64,000 nucleotides of DNA. Origin: Monoplex corrugatus. Taxonomy: Eukaryota > Mollusca > Gastropoda > Littorinimorpha > Ranellidae. The DNA lies in contig JAPXFY010000022.1 of NCBI GenBank assembly GCA_030674185.1, forward strand, positions 48,889,197 to 48,953,196, in the 5' to 3' direction. The notes beneath the pieces were generated by a model. It saw only the letters and a list, made by a program, of their open reading frames with translations, was not told where the DNA came from and did no database searches. How positions within the stretch are numbered: position 1 is the first letter of the stretch; each line of letters begins with the position of its first letter. Position numbers and translations under genes: made by a program. This document shows positions 22,181 through 32,590 of the stretch, in pieces.

Positions 22181-23144
22181 ATACAGATTGGTAGATACTG
22201 GAAAGTTTGTATGCCACATTTCTGATCATAATCAAGTACATCTTACATGGAATCAGTGTAGAAGCATCACATGCAGTGACAGTAGATAGTAACGATAGAT
22301 ACTTTACAAAAGCTACTTTGTGAAAAAGTTTTGACTCTGTGCAAGGCAGAAATTAAGAGAGTGACAGAAAAGAAGAAATTTCCAGCACAGAATTTACAGA
22401 AGGCGAGGCTATTATAATCTAAACTGAAAGAACTCCCAGCATCCCCACGAGGGGCATTCTGTTCAAAACTGAAAAAAAAATCCCCAAAACAAAACAAAAC
22501 AAAACGAACCAAACAAATCAAACACAACCAAAACCCACACAACATTTTCATACTAATTCACTCAAAGCAAAAACAAATACTGGACTATTATCTATACACA
22601 TCTGTTTCCTGACAATTCAAAATATTGGTCTTTAGTCCGACAATTTGACAAGCACGGCAGGTTTGCCCACCTCAGACTTTCCTTTCAATCAAAAAGTCCT
22701 ACTTCATCCATGTAGACACCTCTACCTGGCAGGTAAATGGAGATTTTTCCAATCACCAAGTAGACACCTCTACCTGGCAGGTAAATGGTGGAGATTTTTC
22801 CAATCACCAAGTAGACACCTCCATCTGGCAGGTAAATGGCAGAGATTTTTCCAATCTCCCAGGTCAACATGTGTGCAAACATGTTAGTGTCTACGCCCCT
22901 TTGTGTACAAACTAAAAACATCAAGCATGCACGTAAAAGATTCTGTAAGTCCTGTCTGCGTCCAGGGCATAAAGAAACATGAAAACATTCTGCGCCCACA
23001 CCTATAGATGAAGAAGTATGTTGACTGTCACAACATACTTTCTGCAAAGCGTGGGGAAAAAACAAACATCATACACACATCCAAGAAAAATCTGAGTAAT
23101 AAGAAAAAGCTCAACAATTCAAACTACTACTAAAGACCCAGCTC
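22181..23144 (+). repeat. Left half of segmental duplication: R560 relic and worn tRNA-SINE
   Basis: Paired with 27171-28010. 22340-22455 is an R560 end fragment (GACAGAAAAGAAGAAATTTC to CATCCCCACGAGGGG). 22480-22520 is CAAAA-rich. 22620-23060 matches the body of the SINE at 47338 (the GATTTTTCCAATC and AACATGAAAACA blocks), but its box A/B are gone. Within it, 22708-22860 is a 48-50-bp unit repeated three times (TAGACACCTCTACCTGGCAG then GTAAATGG); the right half has one copy. Confidence 0.75.
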
Positions 23145-23577
23145 ATATTACTTCATATTGCTTATAGCCCAGCTGACTACTAAAGCCATAGCAGGGCTAA
23201 CACCATGTCAAAAACAACAACCAGGTTAAGATAAAAAACAACAGTTAAAAACCATGCTCACTGTTAACCTTGCAAGTCTAAAATGCAATCACAGGAAACG
23301 ATACTCAAATGTAAAATCATGTCAGGTGAAATCTTCTGATCTCTTGTAAAAACTGGAAAATTGCATCAGGAGGGACGTCTAGGAAGAGGTTCTTCAAGGA
23401 GTCTGCTGTGTAGTGCTTATGTCTCACATCATACAAGTCCCAGCAATCAAGGCGTCTGATACTCAACGGCACATCACATGGTATACACCAAGGTTCTTCT
23501 GCATTTTTTTTATAGGGTACGAATGCGTGTAGGATGTGTGACCAGTGTGTAACCTACATAACACTGTCTCTTTCCCT
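23145..23577 (-). pseudogene. 3' end of an I/CR1-like LINE (intact C-terminal frame, 5' truncated)
   Basis: On the minus strand the frame ending at 23317 reads PLSIRRLDCWDLYDVRHKHY, then TADSLKNLFLDVPPDAIF and QFLQEIRRFHLT before the stop. This is the conserved C-terminal segment seen in many non-LTR retrotransposons of molluscs (family knowledge). Further upstream THWSHILHAFVPYKKNAEEP is in frame. The 3' UTR (23316-23145) ends GTTAGCCCTGCTATGGC, then AGTCAGCTGGGCTATAAGC, very like the sense 3' end of R560. The segment is absent at the matching place in the right half of the segmental duplication (about 28010), so it inserted after duplication or was lost there. Confidence 0.75.
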
Positions 23578-23689
23578 GATAAACAAATACTAGATTATTA
23601 TCAGCGTAAAACCCACACACCGCACGATACTGGATGCTAATATCATGACAACACATACCATGTACTCACACAATGCTTCAAGATGTCTG

Positions 23690-23960
23690 TATCCACTGTC
23701 ATCCACAATTCTAAAACATCACCATGGTGTTCATTTGGAGTGATTATGATAGGACATCACACCTGCACAAAGAACATTTCCAAACATCACTATAGTGTTC
23801 AGCTACTGACCCTGATGGACATCTCACCTGTAGAAAGAACGTTATTTTTGAAACATTACCATGCTGTTCAGCCAATGACCCCAATGGCACAATGACCCTG
23901 ACGGTAAATTGCATGTGTACAAAAAACCATGACATACCATTCAAATACACACATATCAAA
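23690..23960 (+). repeat. 63-66-bp minisatellite, about four degenerate copies
   Basis: Unit: GTTCAGCCAATGACCCTGAT, GGACATCTCACCTGTAGAAA, GAACGTTTTTGAAACATTAC. The same unit occurs at 28140-28350, 34515-34560 and 38880-39065. Its middle part resembles the 35-bp satellite of 40270-46805. Confidence 0.85.
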
Positions 23961-24009
23961 TTATAACAGGTGTGCAGACTGACTGTGCCTAAACAACTTC
24001 ATGTGTACG

Positions 24010-26395
24010 CATGTTAGACAGCGTGGAATAGGACCTTATGGGCTGGGAAAATGCAATGAAAGAGGAGATATGTTAGCATCTTTCTGTCGGGCCAATGAAT
24101 TGGATGTCACTAACACCCTCTTTAAACAGCACTATCATAGATGATATACCTGGAAACTCAAAAAACAAAACAAAACAAAAACAGACAACAAGAAAACAAA
24201 AATCAGAAATTAGATAGCTTACATCATGATAGACATGACATGAAGAACTACTGTCCTAAGCTCAAAAACAAAACCAGGGGCTAACTGTGACAGTGATCAC
24301 AACCTAATCGCAACAAAAATTCTACTCAAAGCTTACAAACAAAACAAAGCCAAGCAGGCCCCTAAATTTGATCAACAGAAATTGAAAAATCAAAGACATT
24401 GCATCTGATTTTGAGAGCAAAGTCAGCAATCATTTCAAAGCTTTAATCCAGGAATGGACATTAAATAACTAGTATCCAGAAGAAATTGGGTCAGATATGA
24501 AGATCAACACTGAAGTTGCAGAAGAAAACTTAGGCAAGAAAAAAAGAAAAACCAACTAAGCCATACATCAGCGAGAAAGTTATGGATCTATCCAAACAGA
24601 AAAGCCAAGGTCGCAGATCTGGAAGAAAAGAAAATACAAAAAACTCAAAAGATGCAGACTATCCAGGGATCTATTCCTACAGATAAAGTAAGTTCAATCC
24701 ACTAAATTCCACCCCAGAAATGAGTGCATCAACAAGAAGGAAGCCACCACACTGACTGAACCAGAGCATATTATGAACAGATGGAATGGATATGGAGCAT
24801 CACCTTTTAGCGACAATAGCCCTCAACACACTATGCCCTGACCTGAACTGTCCCGAATCAGAACCGGAACCACTTTTAAGTGGAATTGAAGCAGCCACAG
24901 AGCAGTTAAAAACAAGAAAATCCCAGGATATGGTAATGTGCCAGGAGAATTATTCAAACATGCTGAAAAGAAGGTCTAAAACCAGTGCACCGTCTTTGTT
25001 ATAAAATCTGGAATACTCACCAGTGGCCAACAGATTGGAAACTTCAAGAATTTGTGATGCTTCACAAAAGTGGCAGTGTCAAAGATTGCAACAACTACAA
25101 AACGATTGTCCTAATCAGCCATGCCAATAAGATCCTGTTCAAAATTATTCTAAACAGATTGAAGCCCAAGATAGAAGAAATATCTGACTGCCAGGCAGGC
25201 TACATATCCAACAGAGGCACAACTGACATGCTCTTTGTGCTACAAACACTCATAGAAAAAATAAAAAGCACCAAAAATTAAGCTTTCATCACATACATAA
25301 ACTACAGCACAGCATTTGACAGTCACTCATCTCCACCTGTTCAACACAATGGTCAAACATTTTTAATGGGCTTTCACAAGCACCTCATGCTCACAGCATT
25401 AACTGCCTCATCATATAAAGACCAAAAGGCTACAGTTAGATGGAATAATCAGAAATGTGAATTCTTCAACATCCACAGGGGAGTCAGACAAGGTTGTATC
25501 CTCTCACCACATCTCTTCAGCATCTACATGGAACAAGTCATGACAGATGCTGATATAGAAGGCATAGGCACAAAGATGGGAGATAAAAATCTTACAAACT
25601 TGCACTATGCCAGTGATACTGCGCTGTTAGCAGACACTACCAGCATAAAAAGAATTCTATACAGGGTAGATGCTGCAGGCAAAAAGGCTGGTCTAAACTT
25701 GAACGCCAAGAAAAAAGTGCAACATATCAAAGGCAAAGATACTGAAAACAATCATGACATTTTAATTAACAAAATTCCTTTGAAAAATGTTAAGGATTTC
25801 AAATATCTTGGTTCTGTAAAAAAATGATGATGGAACCTGCTCCAAAGACATCAAAATAAGAAATGGACTGGAAATAAATATAAAAAAAAGGTCCAACTCA
25901 ACAATATCTGAAAAGACAAAGGCATACCAAATGGCCTGAAAGTTACACTTTTAAAATGTTTGATCTGGCCAGTCATGATTTACGGCTGCCAAGCCTGGAG
26001 TCTGAGAAAAACTGATTGCAGAAAAAATGAGGCAGCAGAGATGTGGTTTTATCAGAGACTACTACGCGTCAAATGGACAGATAGACGATCTTATGAAAGT
26101 GTCCTGGAAGAACTTGATACCACCAGAAAATTATTAGCAGACAAGAAGACTAAAATACATTGGCCATATGTCATGCAACAAGAATACGGACCTCATGGCA
26201 ACCATCCTTCAAAGAAAAACAGTGGCAAAAAGGAAGAAAGGCAGACCACCAAACTCATACATCAAGAACATAACCAACATCAGTGGCATAAATATTAAAA
26301 GAAATTGTCCACAGAAGTCAAAACAGAGCAGCCTGGACGGAGATGATGGTGTCCAGGTGTGCGACATCAAACACCAAACCTGGTGACGCTGACAG
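24010..26395 (+). pseudogene. RTE-type LINE copy R5 (plus), 5' truncated, broken
   Basis: Starts inside the endonuclease (SFCRANELDVTNTLF near 24085) and continues to the 3' end. RT is recognisable: VKDCNNYKTIVLISHANKIL and LNRLKPKIEEISDCQAGY (25080-25205), then RGVRQGCILSPHLFSIYMEQ at 25480-25540. The active-site box reads LHYASDTALLA (about 25605) where YADD is expected; the Asp-to-Ser change would abolish activity. C-terminal blocks FKYLGSVKK (25800) and MIYGCQAWSLRK (about 25980) follow. Several stops and frameshifts are present; open pieces are 24985-25281, 25366-25827 and 25960-26298. Unlike R3/R4 it ends GACGCTGACAGGTGA, so it belongs to another subfamily, shared with R2 and R6. Confidence 0.85.
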
Positions 26396-27170
26396 GTGAT
26401 GTTGTATACTTTATCTAAATCAAAAACAACATGATTACTGTGTATGATGTAATACTTTGATGAAATCAAACACACTATAAGGACTGTATATATTGTAATA
26501 CTTTACCTACATCAAACATACCATAACGATCGTATGTATTGTATAAACCTACATCAAACATACCGTAAGGATTGTATGTACTGCAATACTTTACTTACAT
26601 CAAACACACCATAATGATTGCATATATTGCAATACTTTGGTGACATCAAACACATAATGAGAATTTTTTGTTGCAATATTGTATCTACATCAAACACATC
26701 ATGAGGATTGTATCTGTTGTGATACGTTATCTACCTACATCAAAGATGCCATAAGGACTGTATAGGTTGTAATACTTCGCCAACATCAAACACACCATAA
26801 GGACTGTATAGGTTTCAATATTTTGCGGACATCAAACATACCATAAGGATTCTGTATGTGGTAATATATGTCACATACCATAAGGATTCTGCATGTGGCA
26901 ATACATGGGACACCTTGAATACACAAAGATTTTGTATGTAGCAATATTTGGCACACATGGAATACATATTAAAAATTCTGTATGTGGTAATATTTGGCAC
27001 ACATGGAATACACATTAAAAATTCTGTATGTGGCAATATTTGGCACACATGGAATACATGATAAACATTCTATATGTGGCAATATTTGGAACACATGGAA
27101 TACACAATAAAGATTCTGTATATGCCAATATTCTGCACACATCAAACAAAACATAAGGATTTTGTATGTG
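26396..27170 (+). repeat. 46-bp minisatellite, about 16 copies
   Basis: Unit ACATCAAACACACCATAAGG, ACTGTATATATTGTAATACT, TTACCT. Copies after 26880 change to a related ACATGGAATACACATTAAAA, ATTCTGTATGTGGCAATATT form. It directly abuts the 3' end of R5, marking the join of the two duplicated halves. Confidence 0.9.
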
Positions 27171-28474
27171 ATGATCAGTAATACTATACAGATTGGTAGA
27201 TATTGAAAACATTGTAGCCCATATTTCTGATTATAATCAAGTACATGTTAAATGCTATCGGTGTAGAAGCATCACATGCAGTGACAGTAGATAGTAAAGA
27301 TAGATACTTTACAAAAGTTACTTTGTGAAAACATTTTCAGTGTGCAAGGCAGAAACAAAGAAAGTGTCAGAAAACAAGAAATGTCTAGCACAGAACTTCC
27401 AGAAGGAGATAATATAATCTAGACTGAAAGAACTCCCAGCATCCCCATGAGGGAACTTTGTTGAAAAATTAAAAAAGAAAACCCCCAAAACAAAACAAAC
27501 TGAACCAAATAAATCAAATCAAACCAAACCCCACACATTTTCATATTAATTCACTCTATGCAAAACAAATACTGGATTATCATCTATCTATACACATGTT
27601 TCCTGACAATTCAAAATGCTGATCTTTAGTCAGACACTTCGATGAGCACGGCATGTTTACCCACCTCAGACTTTCAATCAGAAAGTCCTGGTTCATCCAT
27701 GTAGTCACCTCCATCTGGCAGGTAAATGGTGGAGATTTTTCCAATCTCCCAGGTCAACACATGTGCAGACTGCTAGTGCCTAAACCCCCTTTGTGTGTAT
27801 ACAAACTAAAAACATCAAGTATGCACGTAAAAGATTCTGTAAGTCCTGTCTGTGTCCATGGCATAAAGAAACATGAAACCATTCTGTGTACATGCCTACA
27901 GATGAAGTATGTTGACTGTCACAACAGACTGTCTGCACAGTGACACATCATACACACATCCAAGAAAAACCCGAGTATCAAGAAAACAGTTCAACAATTC
28001 AAAGTACTACTAGAGATCACCTGCAAAACAAATACCAGTCTATTATCAGCGTACAACCCACACACCGTATGACACTGGATGATAATATCATGACAACACA
28101 TACCCTGTACTCACACAATGCTTCAAGATGCCAGCATCCACTGTCATCCACAATTCTAAAACATCAACATGGTGTTCGTTCAGAGCGATCATGATGCGAC
28201 ATCACACCTGCACAAAGAACATTTCCAAACATCATCATAATGTTCAGCTCCTGACCCTAATGGACATCTCACCTGTGGAAAGAATGTTACTTTTGAAACA
28301 TTACTATACTGTTCAGCCAATGACCCTGATGGTATATTGCATGTGTAGAAAGAACCACGACATACCATTCAAATATACGCAGATCAAATTAGAAAGAACC
28401 ACGACATACCATTCAAATACATGCAGATCAAATTATAACAGGTGTGCAGACCTTTTGTGCCTAAACAACTTCAT
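27171..28474 (+). repeat. Right half of segmental duplication
   Basis: Collinear with 22180-24009: R560 end fragment (27345-27455), worn SINE (27610-27960), then the 63-bp minisatellite (28140-28350). It lacks the LINE insertion present in the left half and the tripled 48-bp unit. A local 44-bp doubling with GAAAGAACCACGACATACCA occurs at 28345-28440. The join to the RTE at AACAACTTCATGTGT is the same in both halves, so the RTE was there before duplication. Confidence 0.8.
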
Positions 28475-29146
28475 GTGTTAGACAGGGTGGAACAGGACCT
28501 TATGGGCTGGCAAAATGCGGTGAAAGAGGAGATATGTTAGCATCTTTCTGCCGGGCCAATGAATTGGACATCACTAACACCCACTTTAAACAGCACAATC
28601 ATAGAAGACATACCTGGAAATTCAAAAACACAGACAATGACAAAAAGAAAATAAAACTCAGAAATCAGACAGATCACATCATGATAGACAGGACATGGAG
28701 AACCACTGTCCTAAGCTCAAATACAAAACCAGGTGATGATTGTGACAGTGATCACCACCTAATCCCAACAAAAATTTGACTCAAAGCTTATGAACAAAAC
28801 AAAGCCAAGGAGGCCCCTCAGTTTGAGCTAGAGAAATTTAAAAATCAAAGACATTGCATCTGATTTTGAGATTGAAGTCAGCAATCATTTTAAAGCTTTA
28901 ATCCAGGACTGGACATCAAATGACTGGTATCCAGAAGAAATTTGGGCAGACATGAAGAAGACCTACACTGAAGTAGCAGAAGAAAACTTAGGCAGGAAAA
29001 AAAAAAGAAAACCAACTAAACCCTACATCAGCCAAGAAAGCTGTGGATCTAGGCAAACAGAAAAGCCAGGCTCGCAGATCTGGAAGTAAAGAAGAATACA
29101 AAAAACTCAAAAGAGAAATCAAGAGCAAAATTAGAAAAGATAAGAA
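28475..29146 (+). pseudogene. RTE-type LINE copy R6, 5' part
   Basis: Closely matches R5 from 24010, with endonuclease C-terminal half (RGDMLASFCRANELDITNTH) and linker (KSQARRSGSKEEYKKLKREI). It is cut at 29146 by the LTR element and resumes at about 32590. The region LKREIKSKIRKDKN retained here is deleted in R5. Confidence 0.85.
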
Positions 29147-29524
29147 TGTAGCCGTGCACACAGATGTAGCCGTGCACACCCAACGGCGTGTAGCAGACGT
29201 CTTTTCTTCTCAAACGATTTTGAGTACAGTTAACTCCCTTGGTTCAGCGATTCTCAAAAATATTAGGAAATTCTATTATTTAAACCCTTAAAAGTTAAGA
29301 AATGAATAACTTGTGCACTCTAATTCAGCAGAAGAGTATGTATTTCTTGTAGGAAATGTCCTCGAGGCGAAGTTTCCCCTCGTTTGCCTGAAATCAATAA
29401 TTTTGTTGTCCCATCGTTCGGTACTATTCAAATTTCCTACCAGTGAGCCGTGATGATGATCGGAAATTTGTATAATAATGAAATAAATTGTGGAAATTTT
29501 AAGATCGCAATTAGAATGTTGGCA
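29147..29524 (+). repeat. Left (5') LTR, truncated
   Basis: 29165-29524 matches 31271-31630 with a single substitution that I can find (A versus G at GATCGCAATTAG). It starts TGTAGCCGTGCACACCC; an extra 18-bp partial start (TGTAGCCGTGCACACAGA) lies at 29147-29164. It stops at GAATGTTGGCA and passes directly into integrase coding, so the rest of this LTR, the primer-binding site, gag, protease and RT are missing. Confidence 0.85.
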
Positions 29525-30207
29525 CTTCTTGCTGTTTGGTCAACAACCAAGGCTTCCAGTCGATGACCTTGGATGCCCGACCACAGCTGTCACAGGGACT
29601 GTTGACTGGGTCCGACAGCACCGCCTCCGCCTCCAAGAGTCACACAAGAAGGCCTACAACCAGCTGAAGCAGTCAGCCAAGAAGAGGGATATCGCTGTGG
29701 GCAAGAAAGCATCCGACCACACCTTACACGTGGGCGACCATGTCTACCTTCGCAACCGTGTCTTGGGTCGCAACAAGATCCAGGACCTCTGGAAACCAGA
29801 CCTACACCAGGTGACGTCACGACCCTTTGGTGACCTGCACGTCTACATGGTCCAGCCCTTGGCAGGTGGTCCAGAACGAGCAGTCCACCGCAAGGACATC
29901 CTGCCAGCAACCAGCCCCCTAGACCTAGAGGACGATCTACAACCAGAATCACCAACATCACCACCCACTTCCGACTCCGAGTCAGACATTGACGACGAAC
30001 TAATTGTTCAGGTGGTTCCACCCCCAAAGCGGACAGCTCCCCCTAGCATCAATGCCTGTAGTGTCTGACCCTGACCTCACGACTTCACAAAGGCCTGTCA
30101 GCGAACCACCTCCGGTGCCAACCCCGAGACGCTCCCTGTGCCTGGCATCCAGACCAAGGCAAGGCTATTCACTTAGAACTGTGATTGACCGAGCGTGCCT
30201 GCAGTGA
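29525..30207 (+). pseudogene. Ty3/gypsy integrase C-terminal part of the LTR element
   Basis: The open frame to 30068 begins right after the LTR piece with LLFGQQPRLPVDDLGC, then KKAYNQLKQSAKKRDI, then VGDHVYLRNRVLGRNKIQDL and YMVQPLAGGPERAVHRKDIL. This is the end of a Ty3/gypsy integrase with its GPY/F-like module and an acidic Ser/Asp/Pro-rich tail. A stop at 30068 is probably a frameshift: the next frame (30004-30207) ends RPRQGYSLRTVIDRACLQ, a usual pol tail. The catalytic core is missing, so the copy is inactive. The near-identity of its two LTRs shows recent insertion despite the large deletion. Confidence 0.8.
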
Positions 30208-31270
30208 TTCCAAATGACAACTCGTGATGATCGAGAAACTGCGGATGTGATTACATGACTGTGTTGTGCATTGATTTCGAATCACTGTGATGATACAAGA
30301 ACAGTTGGCGTCATGGCATGCAGTACTTGGACAGTATGTGCACAAACTTTTGTCTTTTTTTTTTCAGAGACCAGAGAACATTTTTCCACGTTATCTAGAA
30401 AGTTACACAAATTGTTTTTCTAGAAATCCAGAGTAACTGTCAGTATTCACATTTTGTAAAGACGTTGAAACATTATCTGAGCGCACTATTTTCTAATATG
30501 TATGTGTAGATTATTTGCTAATGTGTGTTGTAAACCCAAGGCAAAGACAAGAGCCAGTGACTGGTTCATTGGATGTAGATGGATCTATTGATTGTAGACA
30601 AGCCCTGTTTATACAACAAACCTCTATTATCAATGAGAGATTCACTCGGATTTTCTAAGTGTTATGTTCAAATAACACTCCCCGTGAGTCATATCACCTC
30701 TTTGGTAGATCATGACGTTTTGAGTATATTATCTGGTAAAGACCAGCTTAAGGTTCTGACTCTGAGGATTTGTGTTTAAATAACGTTCCTCACTAGTCTG
30801 CCGCCTTTTCTCTTTTGACTGATCATGGTGTCTGCATAGGATCAGTTGATACTTTCTTGTCTTGGAGGACCTTGTTCAAATAACATTCCTCCCAAGTCAT
30901 CTGGCAAGTCGCCACCTTCTATTTTGGCCATTGCTTTGTGTGGCTGATGTATGTTTTTTTTAAAACATCAATTTCATTGGGTTTTGTCCCAGAGGATTCT
31001 GTTTATATATCACTCCTTATGGGTCATCTGGTAATGTGCCACCTTTTGTATTGATCATGTTTAGGTGTATTGTTATGCGTGGCCCATTGAAAAGCCACCT
31101 TGTGTAGCCTTGTATAATCTAGTCATGTTTTTCACCTTGTGTAACCTTGTGTAATCTAGTCACATATATTTTACCTGCAAGGATGCTTGTTGTGACAGTG
31201 GAAGATTGGTTAATCTAGTCATGTATGTTTTACCAGCGAGGACGCTGGTTGTGAAAGAGGAGGGGGGAGA
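30208..31270 (+). other. 3' untranslated part of the LTR element with polypurine tract
   Basis: About 1 kb of non-coding DNA after pol. 30640-31060 holds about four worn repeats of ~115 bp with TGTTCAAATAACATTCCTCC and GTCATCTGGTAATGTGCCAC. 31080-31240 repeats AATCTAGTCATGT three times. It ends in the purine tract AAAGAGGAGGGGGGAGA (31254-31270) directly before TGTAGCC of the LTR, which would prime plus-strand DNA synthesis. Confidence 0.75.
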
Positions 31271-32590
31271 TGTAGCCGTGCACACCCAACGGCGTGTAGC
31301 AGACGTCTTTTCTTCTCAAACGATTTTGAGTACAGTTAACTCCCTTGGTTCAGCGATTCTCAAAAATATTAGGAAATTCTATTATTTAAACCCTTAAAAG
31401 TTAAGAAATGAATAACTTGTGCACTCTAATTCAGCAGAAGAGTATGTATTTCTTGTAGGAAATGTCCTCGAGGCGAAGTTTCCCCTCGTTTGCCTGAAAT
31501 CAATAATTTTGTTGTCCCATCGTTCGGTACTATTCAAATTTCCTACCAGTGAGCCGTGATGATGATCGGAAATTTGTATAATAATGAAATAAATTGTGGA
31601 AATTTTAAGATCGCGATTAGAATGTTGGCATTCTAATCTTTCATTTGGACTACATCACACCTTTAATCATTAGATATTAAGCTTGCATTAAAGAAAGTTC
31701 AGGCCAAGTCAAAGTGTGACAAACCGCCAAAATGACCGCCATCTTGCCGGGATGTAGAATCGAATTCTTAATATTTAAAATCTGACTTAGAATACATAAT
31801 TACATTTACCTTTTTGCTCCTTTTATAAACAGAAATGATATTGCAATGAAACATTGCTAAGCAGTAAAGTATTAGAAGAGATCTTGGCATTCCGTATTGT
31901 GGTCGAACTATGCGTGTCCAAATTAGGATCATTTGTGTTTTCTATTGCCTGTTCACCGATCTATTTCTGCACTGAGAGATTGATTTACCTATTCAAAGTA
32001 TGTCCACATAAACTTATCGATCATCGTGTATTCACTCATTTGTTTGATATTTTTCATAGACTAATATTGATCGATTAAATACGCAAAAATACGGCTAAAA
32101 TCCCTTTCAGCAGAGTGTAAACATTGACTTAAATCATTTATAGTTTCGATCTGTGTGAATGTTGTGCAAAATGATGTAGAATACAACAATCTGTATGCTG
32201 TGTAGAATTTTCTGATATATATGTTGGTATTTGTTATGTGGACCGCAAGATAAGCACCGCTAAGCTTGCTCGAAGAAACACAAATCTGGCCCCTAAGGGT
32301 TTCCAGAGAGTCGTTTTGTCTGCGGGCTCGCGGTGCGGTCAATGCGGTTCACATACGGAGTATATAAGCGGATGAGTGCCATGTATGCCTTTCTCCTCTG
32401 GTCTGGTCTTGAACGTTTGGGTCAGAATAAAGAGAGAAACATCATCTCTGTCTTCCCTGGGTCTTCTTCGTCAGGCTGCATTACCATCTGCACTCCTCTG
32501 CTCTTCTGCCTCCTGTCTTCACCTTCACCCTTACCACCACACCATCACAAGAAAAATTAGCTGGAAGAAGAACGTGAAAAAATAAATGAG
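31271..32590 (+). repeat. Right (3') LTR, probably ~1.3 kb
   Basis: The first 360 bp match the left LTR. The LTR probably continues to about 32590, where RTE copy R6 resumes (AACGAATGCAG). This is supported by a TATA-like TATATAAGCG at 32360, the polyadenylation signal AATAAA at 32427, and homology of 32150-32490 with the LTR fragment at 8740-9085. The exact right end and target duplication are uncertain; GAAT is repeated at both edges (29144-29147 and near 32597). Confidence 0.7.

Noticed and set aside
29590..30027. 145-codon minus-strand ORF
   Set aside because: Antisense shadow of the integrase C-terminal frame.
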